NCBI RefSeq assembly: GCF_013177735.1
Contig: NZ_WOEZ01000208.1
Coordinates: 1 to 64,000, forward strand
Origin: Paraburkholderia elongata
GTDB taxonomy: Bacteria > Pseudomonadota > Gammaproteobacteria > Burkholderiales > Burkholderiaceae
Reading direction: 5' to 3'
Length of the DNA: 64,000 bases
Below the pieces are notes generated by a model. The model made no database searches, was not told the DNA's origin, and saw only the letters and a program-made list of their open reading frames with translations. The translations under genes were made by a program, and so were the position numbers. Each line of letters starts with the position of its first letter. Positions within the stretch are counted from its first letter, which is position 1. This document shows, piece by piece, positions 8,781 through 17,032 of the stretch.

Positions 8781-8796
8781 GGGCATTTCACTAGCA
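8781..8796 (+). promoter_or_regulatory. Candidate sigma-54 (-24/-12) promoter
   Basis: GGGCATTTCACTAGCA keeps the invariant GG (8782-8783) and GC (8794-8795) with 10 bases between, and the CA after GG. It differs from the TGGCAYR-N4-TTGCW consensus at three positions. A TATAAT at 8814-8819 and the 14-bp palindrome AAGGGTTAACCCTT (8820-8833) lie just downstream; no good -35 pairs with that TATAAT. Confidence 0.45.
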
Positions 8797-8893
8797 AGGT
8801 TGCACCATAGGGTTATAATAAGGGTTAACCCTTTTACGGGAAATCCCTGATGCAAAACTCACCGGGGATTCAATCTGATCCTTGGAGAACATC

Positions 8894-9040
8894 ATGTTTG
8901 CATACGTACTTGAAAAGCTGAGCACCTGGTTTGAAACTGCAGAACGCAGCCGTCGTGAAGCCTATCTGGCGTCGTCGTCGGATATCGTTCAGCTCGAACA
9001 GCGCATCCGCTCGCTCGAAACCAACGGCTACTCGCTGTAA
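8894..9040 (+). CDS. DUF3563 family small protein
   Basis: A 48-aa peptide beginning MFAYVLEKLSTWFETAERSR and ending with the family-type segment SSDIVQLEQRIRSLE. DUF3563 proteins are about 50 aa, predicted helical, and of unknown function. The start is supported by a GGAG ribosome site 9 bases before the ATG (8884-8887), and the gene is closed by a terminator 62 bases after the stop. The upstream 250 bases carry NtrC-like and sigma-54-like sites. It stands alone between cueR and a secreted protein gene. Confidence 0.82.
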   Translation: MFAYVLEKLSTWFETAERSRREAYLASSSDIVQLEQRIRSLETNGYSL

Positions 9041-9102
9041 GTTTCAACTGCATCAAGTTTGACCCGGCAGCGCGCGTGCGCGGCCATTGCAGTAAAGTGT
9101 TG

Positions 9103-9126
9103 AGCCCCGTATAGACGGGGCTTTGT
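9103..9126 (+). terminator. Terminator after the DUF3563 gene
   Basis: Perfect 8-bp stem AGCCCCGT (9103-9110) / ACGGGGCT (9115-9122) with loop ATAG, followed by TTTG. Confidence 0.8.
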
Positions 9127-9281
9127 CACATCTGGGCCGCGAGAATTTCACGGCAGGTAGCGCTTCAAAGCGACTCATGGCCAGACTCATGGCCAATAAC
9201 GACTAGCCTGACGGGCGCAGCAGCGGTAAGGTAAAGCGTTTTCTGCGCTATCCGGCATTCTCAAACTCAACCGGTCCGCCC

Positions 9282-9635
9282 ATGCTCTCTGTCCGCTTGC
9301 TCCAATCCGTCCCGGCCATGGCCGTCGCAGTCTCGCTGACAACGGTTTTCGCAGTACCGGCAACTTTCGCCGCGTCGGACAACAACACCCGCAAACCCGT
9401 GATACTCGACTCGCAGAGCGGTATTAGCGACGGCCAAAGCGGCACCGTGTTGCAGACCGCGCCGCTCTCGCGGCAGCCGATCGTAGGGGCGCAGCCCATT
9501 GCCACGCCCACGGAGTTGGCGCCGAATTCGTCGATACCGATCGTTGTCGCGCCCTACATCCCGGTGCCGGTCGGCGGCGGCACGCCGTCTCCACAACCGC
9601 AGCCGCAACCTCGTCCCGTGCTTCGTGCGCAATAA
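9282..9635 (+). CDS. Secreted proline-rich hypothetical protein
   Basis: Product of 117 aa with a Sec-type signal peptide ending near AVPATFAAS (about residue 31). A low-complexity Pro/Gln-rich tail follows (PSPQPQPQPRP). I recognise no domain. It is probably periplasmic or surface-linked. No clear operon partner: the next gene starts 258 bases downstream. Confidence 0.6.
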   Translation: MLSVRLLQSVPAMAVAVSLTTVFAVPATFAASDNNTRKPVILDSQSGISDGQSGTVLQTAPLSRQPIVGAQPIATPTELAPNSSIPIVVAPYIPVPVGGGTPSPQPQPQPRPVLRAQ

Positions 9636-9893
9636 GCGTCTCCGGCGCGATATCTCCTAGTCGTTTCTTTTCCATCCGTTGACGCTTCGAGCATTGGCGC
9701 CTCCGTCGTGCCGCCGCATGTGCACGTACGCCTTCGGCTAATGCGCGAGGCACCGCATACGCCATTCGGGTTTCGGCGCATGGCGTGTGCGAAACCGTCC
9801 GACGACAATCGTTGCGCGCGCTCGCCACGCTGTGGGCCGTGCACAGTGTGCAGCGCCATCGCATCGAATGAAAACAGAACAAGGAGACATCAA

Positions 9894-10943
9894 ATGCCTA
9901 CTCACTGGATGCGGCGTACCGCCGGCACCTGCGCCACGTTGATCGCGCTGATCGTACCCGCGGCGCTGCCCGGTGTCGCGCTTGCCAAAGACACACCGGA
10001 AAAGCCCACGTTGACGATGGCCGTCGGCGGTTTGCCGGGCCTTTACTATTTGCCGGTACTCGCCGCACAGCAGTTGGGCTACTTCAAGGACGAAGGGCTC
10101 GACGTAACGCTCGAAGATTTCGCGGGCGGGTCGAAGGCGTTGGAAGCGGTCGTGGGGGGCAGCGCCGACGTGGGAGCCGGCGCATTCGAGCACACGCTGT
10201 TCATGCAGGCAAAGGGGCAACACTACCGCGCGTTCGTGCTGATGGGCCGCGCGCCGCAGATCGTCGTCGCGGTGCTGAAATCGAAGGCGGATCAAATCAA
10301 GACATTGGCGGACTTCAAGGGGGCCAAAGTTGGCGTGAGCGCGCCAGGTTCGTCGACGGATCTGGTACTCACCGTGGCTTTGCGCAAGGCCGGCGTACAG
10401 CGCAACGAGATTTCGGCGATCGGTGTGGGCAGCGGTGCCACGGTACTGGCCGCGGTGAGCGGCGGTCAGATCGACGCGCTGTCCAATGTCGATCCGATGA
10501 TGACCAAACTGACGCGTAGTGGCGCGATCAAAGTGCTGGTCGATACGCGCACGGTGAAGGGCACGCAGGAGGTATTCGGCGGGACGATGCCGGCGGCGAC
10601 ACTCTATGCATCGGAGACTTTCATCCAGAAGTATCCGAAGACGACGCAGGCGCTCGCCAATGCGATCGTGCGCGCGGACCACTGGCTGCAGACCGCGAGC
10701 GATGCCGACTTGCTGAAGATGGTGCCGCCGGCCTATTTGCTCAACGACTCGGCACTCTATGTGGATGCCTTCCACAACGTGCGCGACGCGTATTCGCCGG
10801 ATGGCTTGATGCCCGCGGATGGTCCGGCGACTTCATTACGCGCCTTGTCGTCGTTCGATAGCCGCCTCGATCCGAAAAAGATCGATCTGAACGCAACCTA
10901 TACCAACGACTTCGCCCGCAAGGCAGCGGCGCAACTCAAGTAA
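9894..10943 (+). CDS. ABC transporter periplasmic binding protein, NitT/TauT (SsuA-like) type
   Basis: Product of 349 aa with a signal peptide ending near GVALAKD. The mature protein has the NMT1/SsuA-type fold: GLPGLYYLPVLAAQQLGYFKDEGLDVTLEDF, then GGSKALEAVVGGSADVG, and KGAKVGVSAPGSSTD. ATG 9894 follows a strong AAGGAG; the frame is open upstream but does not fit the family. The family delivers nitrate, sulfonates, taurine or pyrimidine precursors to an inner-membrane ABC permease. No permease or ATPase gene is adjacent: the next gene, rlmJ, is convergent. It is therefore an orphan binding protein and the ligand is unknown. Confidence 0.85.
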   Translation: MPTHWMRRTAGTCATLIALIVPAALPGVALAKDTPEKPTLTMAVGGLPGLYYLPVLAAQQLGYFKDEGLDVTLEDFAGGSKALEAVVGGSADVGAGAFEHTLFMQAKGQHYRAFVLMGRAPQIVVAVLKSKADQIKTLADFKGAKVGVSAPGSSTDLVLTVALRKAGVQRNEISAIGVGSGATVLAAVSGGQIDALSNVDPMMTKLTRSGAIKVLVDTRTVKGTQEVFGGTMPAATLYASETFIQKYPKTTQALANAIVRADHWLQTASDADLLKMVPPAYLLNDSALYVDAFHNVRDAYSPDGLMPADGPATSLRALSSFDSRLDPKKIDLNATYTNDFARKAAAQLK

Positions 10944-10966
10944 GCGGTCTGGTGGCGGATGATTTA

Positions 10967-10992
10967 CCCGGTCGCGCGCGTGTGCGACCGGG
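10967..10992. terminator. Hairpin between convergent genes (possible terminator)
   Basis: Perfect 9-bp stem CCCGGTCGC (10967-10975) / GCGACCGGG (10984-10992). No T-run follows on either strand, so termination is only suggested by its place between two convergent genes. Confidence 0.4.
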
Positions 10993-11043
10993 GACGCTGC
11001 CCGACCGCCACGATACAAGTTCGCGCGGAGCCTGCAACGAGGC

Positions 11044-11889
11044 TCAATCGCCGCGATATTCGACCTTGAACTGCGCGGCCTTGTCCTCGCCGAGCGTTTG
11101 GACCAGCCAGGGCATCTGGTCTTTCAGCGTCTTTGCCAGCGTGTACGGCGGATTCAGGATGAACATGCCGCTGCCGAACAACCCGAAGCCGTCGGTCGGC
11201 GGATTGCTGACGGTCAGGCTCACATGCAGCCAGTTGCGCTCTTGCAGCTTCTTCAGCTGATCGGGAAAGCGCTGCGATTCAAGGCGTTTTACCTGCGGAT
11301 ACCAGACCGCGTAGGTGCCGGTCGGAAAGCGCTTCAGGCTTTCTTCGACGCAGCGCAGCGTGCGCGTGTAGTCGCGCTTGTCTTCGTACGACGGATCGAC
11401 CAGCACCAACGCGCGGCGCGGCGCCGGCGGCAGCAACGCGAGGATGCCGTCGAAGCCGTCGCCCGCATAAAGCATCGCGCGGCGGCCTGCGTCGCGGAAG
11501 TTATGGCGCAGCACGTCGATTTCAGTGGTGTGCAGCTCGAACAGGCGCATGCGGTCCTGCTCGCGCATCTGCCGCCATGCGATATACGGCGAACCCGGGT
11601 AGAAGCGCAACTGGCCGTCCGGATTCAGCGCGCTCACTTCGTCGACGTAGTCCGCGAAGATCGACGGCAGGTCGTTACGCTCCCATAGTTTGGCGATGCC
11701 GGTCTGGAACTCGCCGGTTTTGGTCGCGTAGCCTTCCTTCAGCGAATAGACGCCGGCGCCCGCGTGCGTGTCGATATACCAGTAGGCTTTGTCCTTCTGG
11801 CCGAGGTAGCGCAGTAGCTGCAACACGACGGCGTGTTTCAGAACGTCGGCGTGATTGCCTGCATGAAAGGCGTGGCGGTAGCTGAGCAT
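11044..11889 (-). CDS. rlmJ: RlmJ, 23S rRNA (adenine2030-N6)-methyltransferase
   Basis: Product of 281 aa, nearly the same length as E. coli RlmJ (280). The start MLSYRHAFHAGNHADVLKH is the family signature, so the ATG at 11889 is chosen although the frame is open 40 codons further upstream. The catalytic motif reads DPSYEDK (usual form DPPYE) near residue 164. The enzyme uses S-adenosylmethionine to methylate A2030 of 23S rRNA. It lies downstream of an aldo/keto reductase gene on the same strand, about 200 bases away. Confidence 0.93.
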   Translation of the reverse strand: MLSYRHAFHAGNHADVLKHAVVLQLLRYLGQKDKAYWYIDTHAGAGVYSLKEGYATKTGEFQTGIAKLWERNDLPSIFADYVDEVSALNPDGQLRFYPGSPYIAWRQMREQDRMRLFELHTTEIDVLRHNFRDAGRRAMLYAGDGFDGILALLPPAPRRALVLVDPSYEDKRDYTRTLRCVEESLKRFPTGTYAVWYPQVKRLESQRFPDQLKKLQERNWLHVSLTVSNPPTDGFGLFGSGMFILNPPYTLAKTLKDQMPWLVQTLGEDKAAQFKVEYRGD

Positions 11890-12089
11890 GATGAGGAGAC
11901 GCTGAAAGAGGGCGTGCCGGTCCAGGGCGGATTCGGCGATGTGAGTGCAATGCGGCAGCACAACTGAAGTGCAGCGCGGTCGCGTATTGTACGCGACGCC
12001 GCGTTGCACCCCGTAGTGCGTTACGCGTGACAGGGCCCTGATGGTGCGCGGGCCATGCTCCGCGGTCCCGGGTTCTGGCGCGCGGCCGC

Positions 12090-13061
12090 TCAGTCGTAGG
12101 CGTCGCCGATGATCTCCTCGATCCGCTGCTTGATCTCCGGCGTGATCCGCTCGGCCACCTCGGCGGATTTCATGTTCTCACCGATCTGTTCGACGCGCGA
12201 CGCGCCGGTGATGACCGTGCTCACATGGGGATTCTTCAGAATCCACCCAATCGCCAACTGGCCGACCGTGCAGTCCAACTCGTCGGCCACTTCGCCCAGC
12301 TTGCCGACCACGTTGTTCTTGCCGGCATCGGTGAGCTGCTTGCGCAGCCAGTCGTAACCTTGCAACTGCGCGCGGCTATCGGCAGGTACGCCGTCGCGGT
12401 ACTTGCCGGTGAGCAGGCCGGACGCGAGCGGACTCCAGGTGGTGAGCCCAAGGCCGATGTCCTCGTAAAGCCGCTTGTATTCCTGCTCGACGCGCTTGCG
12501 GTGGAACAGGTTGTACTGCGGCTGCTCCATGACCGGTTTGTGCAGATGATGCCGCTCAGCGATCTCGTAAGCAGCGCGGATTTCGTCGGCGCTCCATTCA
12601 GACGTGCCCCAGTACAGTGCCTTGCCGCGCGTGATCATGTCGCTCATGGCCCAGACGGTTTCTTCGACCGGCGTGTTCGGGTCAGGACGATGACAGAACA
12701 CCAGATCGACATAATCGAGCTGTAAGCGTTTTAGCGACGTGTCGATCGCGTTCAGCAAATATTTGCGGTTCAGCGTGTGGTACTGGTTCGGTGCTTCGTT
12801 GAGTCCCCAGAAAAATTTCGTCGACACCACATAGCTCACGCGCGGCCACGCCAGTTCCTTGAGCGCCTGGCCCATGATCTCTTCGGATTGGCCGGCGGCG
12901 TACACCTCCGCGTTGTCGAAGAAGTTGACTCCCGCGTCGCGTGCGGCCGCAAGCGACTCGCGCGCCGCACGATGATCCACCTGATTGCCGTACGTGACCC
13001 ATGAGCCGATGGACAGTTCGCTGACTTGCAGGCCGGAGCGGCCCAGACGTCGATAATTCAT
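12090..13061 (-). CDS. Aldo/keto reductase, potassium-channel beta-subunit-like family
   Basis: Product of 323 aa, an NADPH-dependent TIM-barrel reductase. The catalytic tetrad is visible: Asp and Tyr in [15 protein letters not shown], Lys in VVSTKFFWG, and His in [19 protein letters not shown]. Its pattern ([56 protein letters not shown]) is that of the Kv-beta/YghZ-like branch, which probably reduces aldehydes such as methylglyoxal. A strong AAGGAGG lies 5 bases before the ATG. It is divergent from hbdH. Confidence 0.9.
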   Translation of the reverse strand: MNYRRLGRSGLQVSELSIGSWVTYGNQVDHRAARESLAAARDAGVNFFDNAEVYAAGQSEEIMGQALKELAWPRVSYVVSTKFFWGLNEAPNQYHTLNRKYLLNAIDTSLKRLQLDYVDLVFCHRPDPNTPVEETVWAMSDMITRGKALYWGTSEWSADEIRAAYEIAERHHLHKPVMEQPQYNLFHRKRVEQEYKRLYEDIGLGLTTWSPLASGLLTGKYRDGVPADSRAQLQGYDWLRKQLTDAGKNNVVGKLGEVADELDCTVGQLAIGWILKNPHVSTVITGASRVEQIGENMKSAEVAERITPEIKQRIEEIIGDAYD

Positions 13062-13283
13062 GCATTCCTCCTTGGTAGTGATGCCGCTGGAATCCCGCTG
13101 AAACGTCTAGTTTAAAGAGATAAGACTCGATGTGCGTTTTACGGATGTAGTTCACGCGGTTCATGCACAATAGCAGCGTTGGCCGCAGTGCAACATTCGG
13201 CCGAACGGCCTATGCCGTTTGGCTGACTTCACGCCGCCTGCGGCCCGTGGTCTCATTGCTCATCAACTGCATGGAGGTTCTGG

Positions 13284-14081
13284 ATGTCGTCACTGAACAC
13301 GAATCTGAATGGCAAGGTCGCAGTGGTTACCGGTGCCGCGAGCGGCATCGGCAAGCAAATTGCGCTCACGCTTTCCGCCGCGGGCGCCGCGGTCGCGATC
13401 GCCGACCTGAACCAGGACGGCGCGAACGCTGTCGCTGAAGAAATCAAAAGTGCCGGCGGAAAGGCAATCGGCGTGGCGATGGACGTCACGAACGAAGACG
13501 CCGTCAACCAGGGTATCGACAAAGTCGCGGCCGAACTCGGCTCGATCGACATTCTGATTTCCAACGCCGGCATCCAGATCGTCAATCCGATCGAAAACTA
13601 CTCGTTTTCCGACTGGAAGAAGATGCAGGCAATCCACGTGGACGGCGCCTTCCTCACCACCAAGGCCGCGCTCAAGCACATGTACAAAGACGATCGCGGT
13701 GGCATCGTGATCTACATGGGCTCGGTCCATTCGCACGAAGCGTCGCCGCTAAAGTCCGCCTACGTGACGGCCAAGCATGCGCTGCTGGGGCTCTCGCGCG
13801 TACTGGCCAAGGAAGGCGCGAAACACAATGTGCGCTCGCATGTCGTGTGTCCGGGTTTCGTACGTACGCCGCTTGTCGACAAGCAGATTCCCGAGCAGGC
13901 CAAGGAGCTCGGCATCAGCGAAGAAGACGTGATCAAGCGCGTGATGCTGGGCGGCACGGTCGACGGCATCTTCACCACGGTGGAAGACGTTGCGCAGACG
14001 GTGCTGTTCCTGTCAACTTTCCCGACTGCGGCGCTGACCGGCCAGTCCTTTATTGTGAGCCACGGCTGGTATATGCAATAA
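13284..14081 (+). CDS. hbdH: 3-hydroxybutyrate dehydrogenase
   Basis: Product of 265 aa, a classical SDR. It has TGAASGIG (NAD binding, residues about 16-23), NAGIQ, catalytic Ser in [14 protein letters not shown], and [10 protein letters not shown] with Tyr/Lys. The Gln/His/Lys/Trp residues and the ending [11 protein letters not shown] are typical of D-3-hydroxybutyrate dehydrogenases, which convert 3-hydroxybutyrate to acetoacetate in PHB breakdown. GGAGG precedes the ATG. The patatin gene follows after 10 bases, so the two are an operon. Confidence 0.93.
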   Translation: MSSLNTNLNGKVAVVTGAASGIGKQIALTLSAAGAAVAIADLNQDGANAVAEEIKSAGGKAIGVAMDVTNEDAVNQGIDKVAAELGSIDILISNAGIQIVNPIENYSFSDWKKMQAIHVDGAFLTTKAALKHMYKDDRGGIVIYMGSVHSHEASPLKSAYVTAKHALLGLSRVLAKEGAKHNVRSHVVCPGFVRTPLVDKQIPEQAKELGISEEDVIKRVMLGGTVDGIFTTVEDVAQTVLFLSTFPTAALTGQSFIVSHGWYMQ

Positions 14082-14091
14082 GGAGGCGCCC

Positions 14092-15345
14092 ATGGCGCAA
14101 CGCAATCTCAAACGGGCGCGCGTCGGCGCGCCCGGCGGCGGGGAAGGCGCGGGCGCCGGTTCGGCGCCCGCCACGCATCCCGATCAGCCTCTCCAATTGC
14201 CCAACTACGAAACCGTCGCGTTGATGCTGCAAGGCGGCGGCGCGCTGGGCGCCTATCAGGCTGGCGTCTTTCAGGGGCTTTACGAAGCCGGCATCGAGCC
14301 GAACTGGCTCGCCGGCATTTCGATCGGCGCGCTGAATACGGCCATCATTGCCGGCAATCCGCCGGAGAAACGCGTCGAGCGGTTGCTGCAATTCTGGGAG
14401 ACGATCTGCCAGCCGGCGTTCGGGCCGCCGTTGCCGGCCTTTATCGAGCACGCGCTGTTCAATTCCAGTGAAGCCGTTCGCAAGGCCTTCACGGCGACCC
14501 AGGCGATGGGCGCGATCGTAGAAGGGCAAAAGGGCTTTTTCGTGCCGCGTTTCCCACCGCCGCTGCCCACCGTCTCCGGACTGCCGCAAATGGCGAGCTA
14601 CTACGACACCACGCCGCTCAAGGCCACGCTGGAAGCGCTCTGTGATTTCGACCGCATCAATTCCGGTGAGACGCGTGTGTCGGTGGGGGCGGTGAATTGC
14701 GGAACAGGCAATTTCGCCTACTTCGATAACACGCATACGAAACTGAGGCCTGAGCATTTCATGGCGTCAGGGGCGTTGCCGCCGGGTTTCGCGGCGGTCG
14801 AAATCGACGGCCAGTACTACTGGGACGGTGGTTTGATGTCGAACACGCCGCTCTATGAGGTGATTCAGACCACGCCGCGTCGCGATACGCTCGCGTTCCA
14901 GGTCGATCTATGGAGCGCGATCGGACCGGTGCCGGACAACATCACCGACGTTCAAGGGCGCGTGAAAGACATCCAGTATTCGAGCCGCACACGTCTCGTG
15001 ACCGATATGCTGCAACGTTCGCAGCGTTTCCGGCATGTGCTGCGTGAGGTGCTCGATCGAGTGCCGTCTGACCAGCGCGACGATCCGTGGTGCAAGCTGG
15101 CGGATGAGCTATCGTGTTCGAAGCGCTACAACGTGATCCATCTCATCTATCGGCAGAAGGAATACGAAGGGCACTTCAAAGACTTCCAGTTCGGCCTTTC
15201 TACAATGCGTGAACATTGGAAAAGCGGCCTGGAAGATATCCGCCAATCGCTTGCTCAACCCGATTGGCTCGACATGCCTGATAACGACGCAGGGTTCGTT
15301 ACGCACGATATCCATCGGGATGCGCGCGGAAACGGCCGTGGGTGA
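14092..15345 (+). CDS. Patatin-like phospholipase with DUF3734 C-terminus
   Basis: Product of 417 aa. The oxyanion motif GGGALGAYQ (about residue 47), the nucleophile elbow GISIG and the partner Asp in DGG (WDGGLMSN) show an intact Ser-Asp dyad lipid acyl hydrolase. The C-terminal third corresponds to DUF3734, typical of the bacterial patatins found next to hbdH. The N-terminal 40 residues are Gly/Ala/Pro-rich and look disordered. GGAGG at 14083-14087 supports the start. Probably acts on membrane lipid or on PHB-granule-related lipid (inference from neighbour). Confidence 0.9.
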   Translation: MAQRNLKRARVGAPGGGEGAGAGSAPATHPDQPLQLPNYETVALMLQGGGALGAYQAGVFQGLYEAGIEPNWLAGISIGALNTAIIAGNPPEKRVERLLQFWETICQPAFGPPLPAFIEHALFNSSEAVRKAFTATQAMGAIVEGQKGFFVPRFPPPLPTVSGLPQMASYYDTTPLKATLEALCDFDRINSGETRVSVGAVNCGTGNFAYFDNTHTKLRPEHFMASGALPPGFAAVEIDGQYYWDGGLMSNTPLYEVIQTTPRRDTLAFQVDLWSAIGPVPDNITDVQGRVKDIQYSSRTRLVTDMLQRSQRFRHVLREVLDRVPSDQRDDPWCKLADELSCSKRYNVIHLIYRQKEYEGHFKDFQFGLSTMREHWKSGLEDIRQSLAQPDWLDMPDNDAGFVTHDIHRDARGNGRG

Positions 15346-15430
15346 CAGAAGTAGGTCACGTCAGCAGTTGACGGCGGTGGGGCGCGTCGGCAGGTGACAA
15401 TCACACGTCCAGCAGCAGCCGGCCAATAAA

Positions 15431-15456
15431 AAACGGCGCCCGAAAGGGCGCCGTTT
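15431..15456. terminator. Bidirectional terminator between patatin gene and tyrB
   Basis: Perfect 11-bp stem AAACGGCGCCC (15431-15441) / GGGCGCCGTTT (15446-15456) with a GAAA tetraloop. A-run and T-run on opposite sides serve both convergent genes. Confidence 0.92.
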
Positions 15457-15524
15457 CTACAAGTAGCTCAAGCAGCAACAGCCAAGCAAAGCGCGCGCAA
15501 TGAACGCCCGCGCTCCGAAATGCC

Positions 15525-16724
15525 TTACTTCAGCACGTGAGCAATCGCGCTAGCCACCACGTCGAGGTTGCGCGTATTCAGCGCAGCCACGCAGATGCGG
15601 CCCGTGCTCACAGCGTAGATGCCGAACTCTTCACGCAGACGGTCCACTTGCGGCGCCGTCAGACCCGAGTACGAGAACATGCCGCGTTGCGCGTTCACGA
15701 AGCTGAAATCGCGATCCACGCCGCTTGCCTTCAGACGTTCGACCAGACCGTTGCGCATTGCGCGGATGCGGTCGCGCATTTCGGCGAGTTCCGTTTCCCA
15801 CGTGGTGCGCAGTTCAGCCGATGCGAGCACCGCCGCGACCACCGAGCCGCCGTGCGTGGGCGGGTTCGAGTAGTTCGTGCGGATCACGCGCTTCAGTTGC
15901 GACAGCACGCGAGCAGACTCTTCCTTGCTTGACGTGATGATCGACAGCGCGCCGACGCGCTCGCCGTACAGCGAGAATGACTTCGAGAACGACGACGACA
16001 CGAACACGTTCAGTTCCGATGCCGCGAACAGACGGACTGCTGCAGCGTCGGATTCGATGTTGTCGCCGAAACCCTGGTAAGCGATGTCGAGGAACGGCAC
16101 CAGATTGCGCGCCTTGACGACTTCGACGATCTGCTTCCATTGGTCGACAGTCAGGTCGACGCCGGTCGGGTTGTGGCAGCACGCGTGCAGCACGACAACC
16201 GTGCCGGCCGCATAGCTATTCAGCGCGTTCAGCATGCCCTCGAAGTTCACGCCGTGCGTGTGCGCGTCATAGTACGGATAGGACACGACTTCAAAGCCGG
16301 CGGCTTCGAACAGCGCGCGGTGGTTTTCCCAGCTCGGATCGCTGATCGCGACCTTGGTGTTCGGGTTCAGACGCTTCAGGAAATCGGCGCCGATTTTCAG
16401 CGCGCCCGTACCGCCCAGTGCTTGCGCCGTCACGACGCGGCCCGCGGCGATCAGCGGCGAGTCGTTGCCGAGCAGCAGCTTTTGCACAGCGGCGTCGTAG
16501 GCAGCGATGCCTTCGATCGGCAGATAGCCACGCGGCAGCGCGGCTTCGACGCGTGCCTTTTCCGCTTCGCGCACGGCGCGCAGCAGCGGAATCTTGCCCT
16601 CTTCATTGAAGTACACACCAACGCCAAGGTTGACCTTGGTGGCGCGCGCATCGGCGTTGAAGGCTTCGTTCAGGCCCAGAATCGGGTCGCGGGGAGCAAG
16701 TTCGACGGCGGAGAACAGAGACAT
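15525..16724 (-). CDS. tyrB: Aromatic/aspartate aminotransferase
   Basis: Product of 399 aa, a fold-type I PLP enzyme of the aspartate/tyrosine aminotransferase subgroup. PLP-binding Lys is in SSSFSKSFSLYGERVGAL; the Asp/Tyr pair is in PFLDIAYQGFG, and ACCHNPTGVD and RTNYSNPPTHGG are conserved. The ATG at 16724 begins MSLFSAVELAPRDPILGL, the usual N-terminus; the open frame upstream is not homologous. It exchanges amino groups between aspartate/aromatic amino acids and 2-oxoglutarate. Divergent from uvrB. Confidence 0.93.
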   Translation of the reverse strand: MSLFSAVELAPRDPILGLNEAFNADARATKVNLGVGVYFNEEGKIPLLRAVREAEKARVEAALPRGYLPIEGIAAYDAAVQKLLLGNDSPLIAAGRVVTAQALGGTGALKIGADFLKRLNPNTKVAISDPSWENHRALFEAAGFEVVSYPYYDAHTHGVNFEGMLNALNSYAAGTVVVLHACCHNPTGVDLTVDQWKQIVEVVKARNLVPFLDIAYQGFGDNIESDAAAVRLFAASELNVFVSSSFSKSFSLYGERVGALSIITSSKEESARVLSQLKRVIRTNYSNPPTHGGSVVAAVLASAELRTTWETELAEMRDRIRAMRNGLVERLKASGVDRDFSFVNAQRGMFSYSGLTAPQVDRLREEFGIYAVSTGRICVAALNTRNLDVVASAIAHVLK

Positions 16725-17032
16725 GATGGGTGGGCAGCAGTAGTGAAAAGAGGGCGGCTTCGAGCGTGGGCGGCCCGGCCAAAGGTGTCTGACGGACGAT
16801 TCAGACGGCGGGCGGGCATCGACGAGCGAGCGCAACTTGGCATTGTAGCGAATCCGCGGGCATTTTTCGGTCGACAAAGCCCGCTGATCTGAATTATTTG
16901 CTTGAAAAACAGGCACCAAGGCGCCATTTGCCTTTTCTCCGCAGCCGGCCTGTCCTCTACGCAGACCCGCTCGGCTCGGGTTCCCGCAACCCGTTAGAAT
17001 AGTTCTTTGCCCAAGGCCCGGTGCCGCTCCCC
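16725..17032. other. Divergent tyrB/uvrB intergenic region
   Basis: 308 bases with a possible -10 (TAGAAT, 16995-17000) for uvrB but no convincing -35. I see no CTGT-N8-ACAG box, so LexA control of uvrB is not supported here. Confidence 0.5.

Noticed and set aside
16882-16925. LexA-like sequence before uvrB (GCTTGAAAAACAGG)
   Set aside because: The half-sites are separated by 4 rather than 8 bases and the left half is not CTGT.
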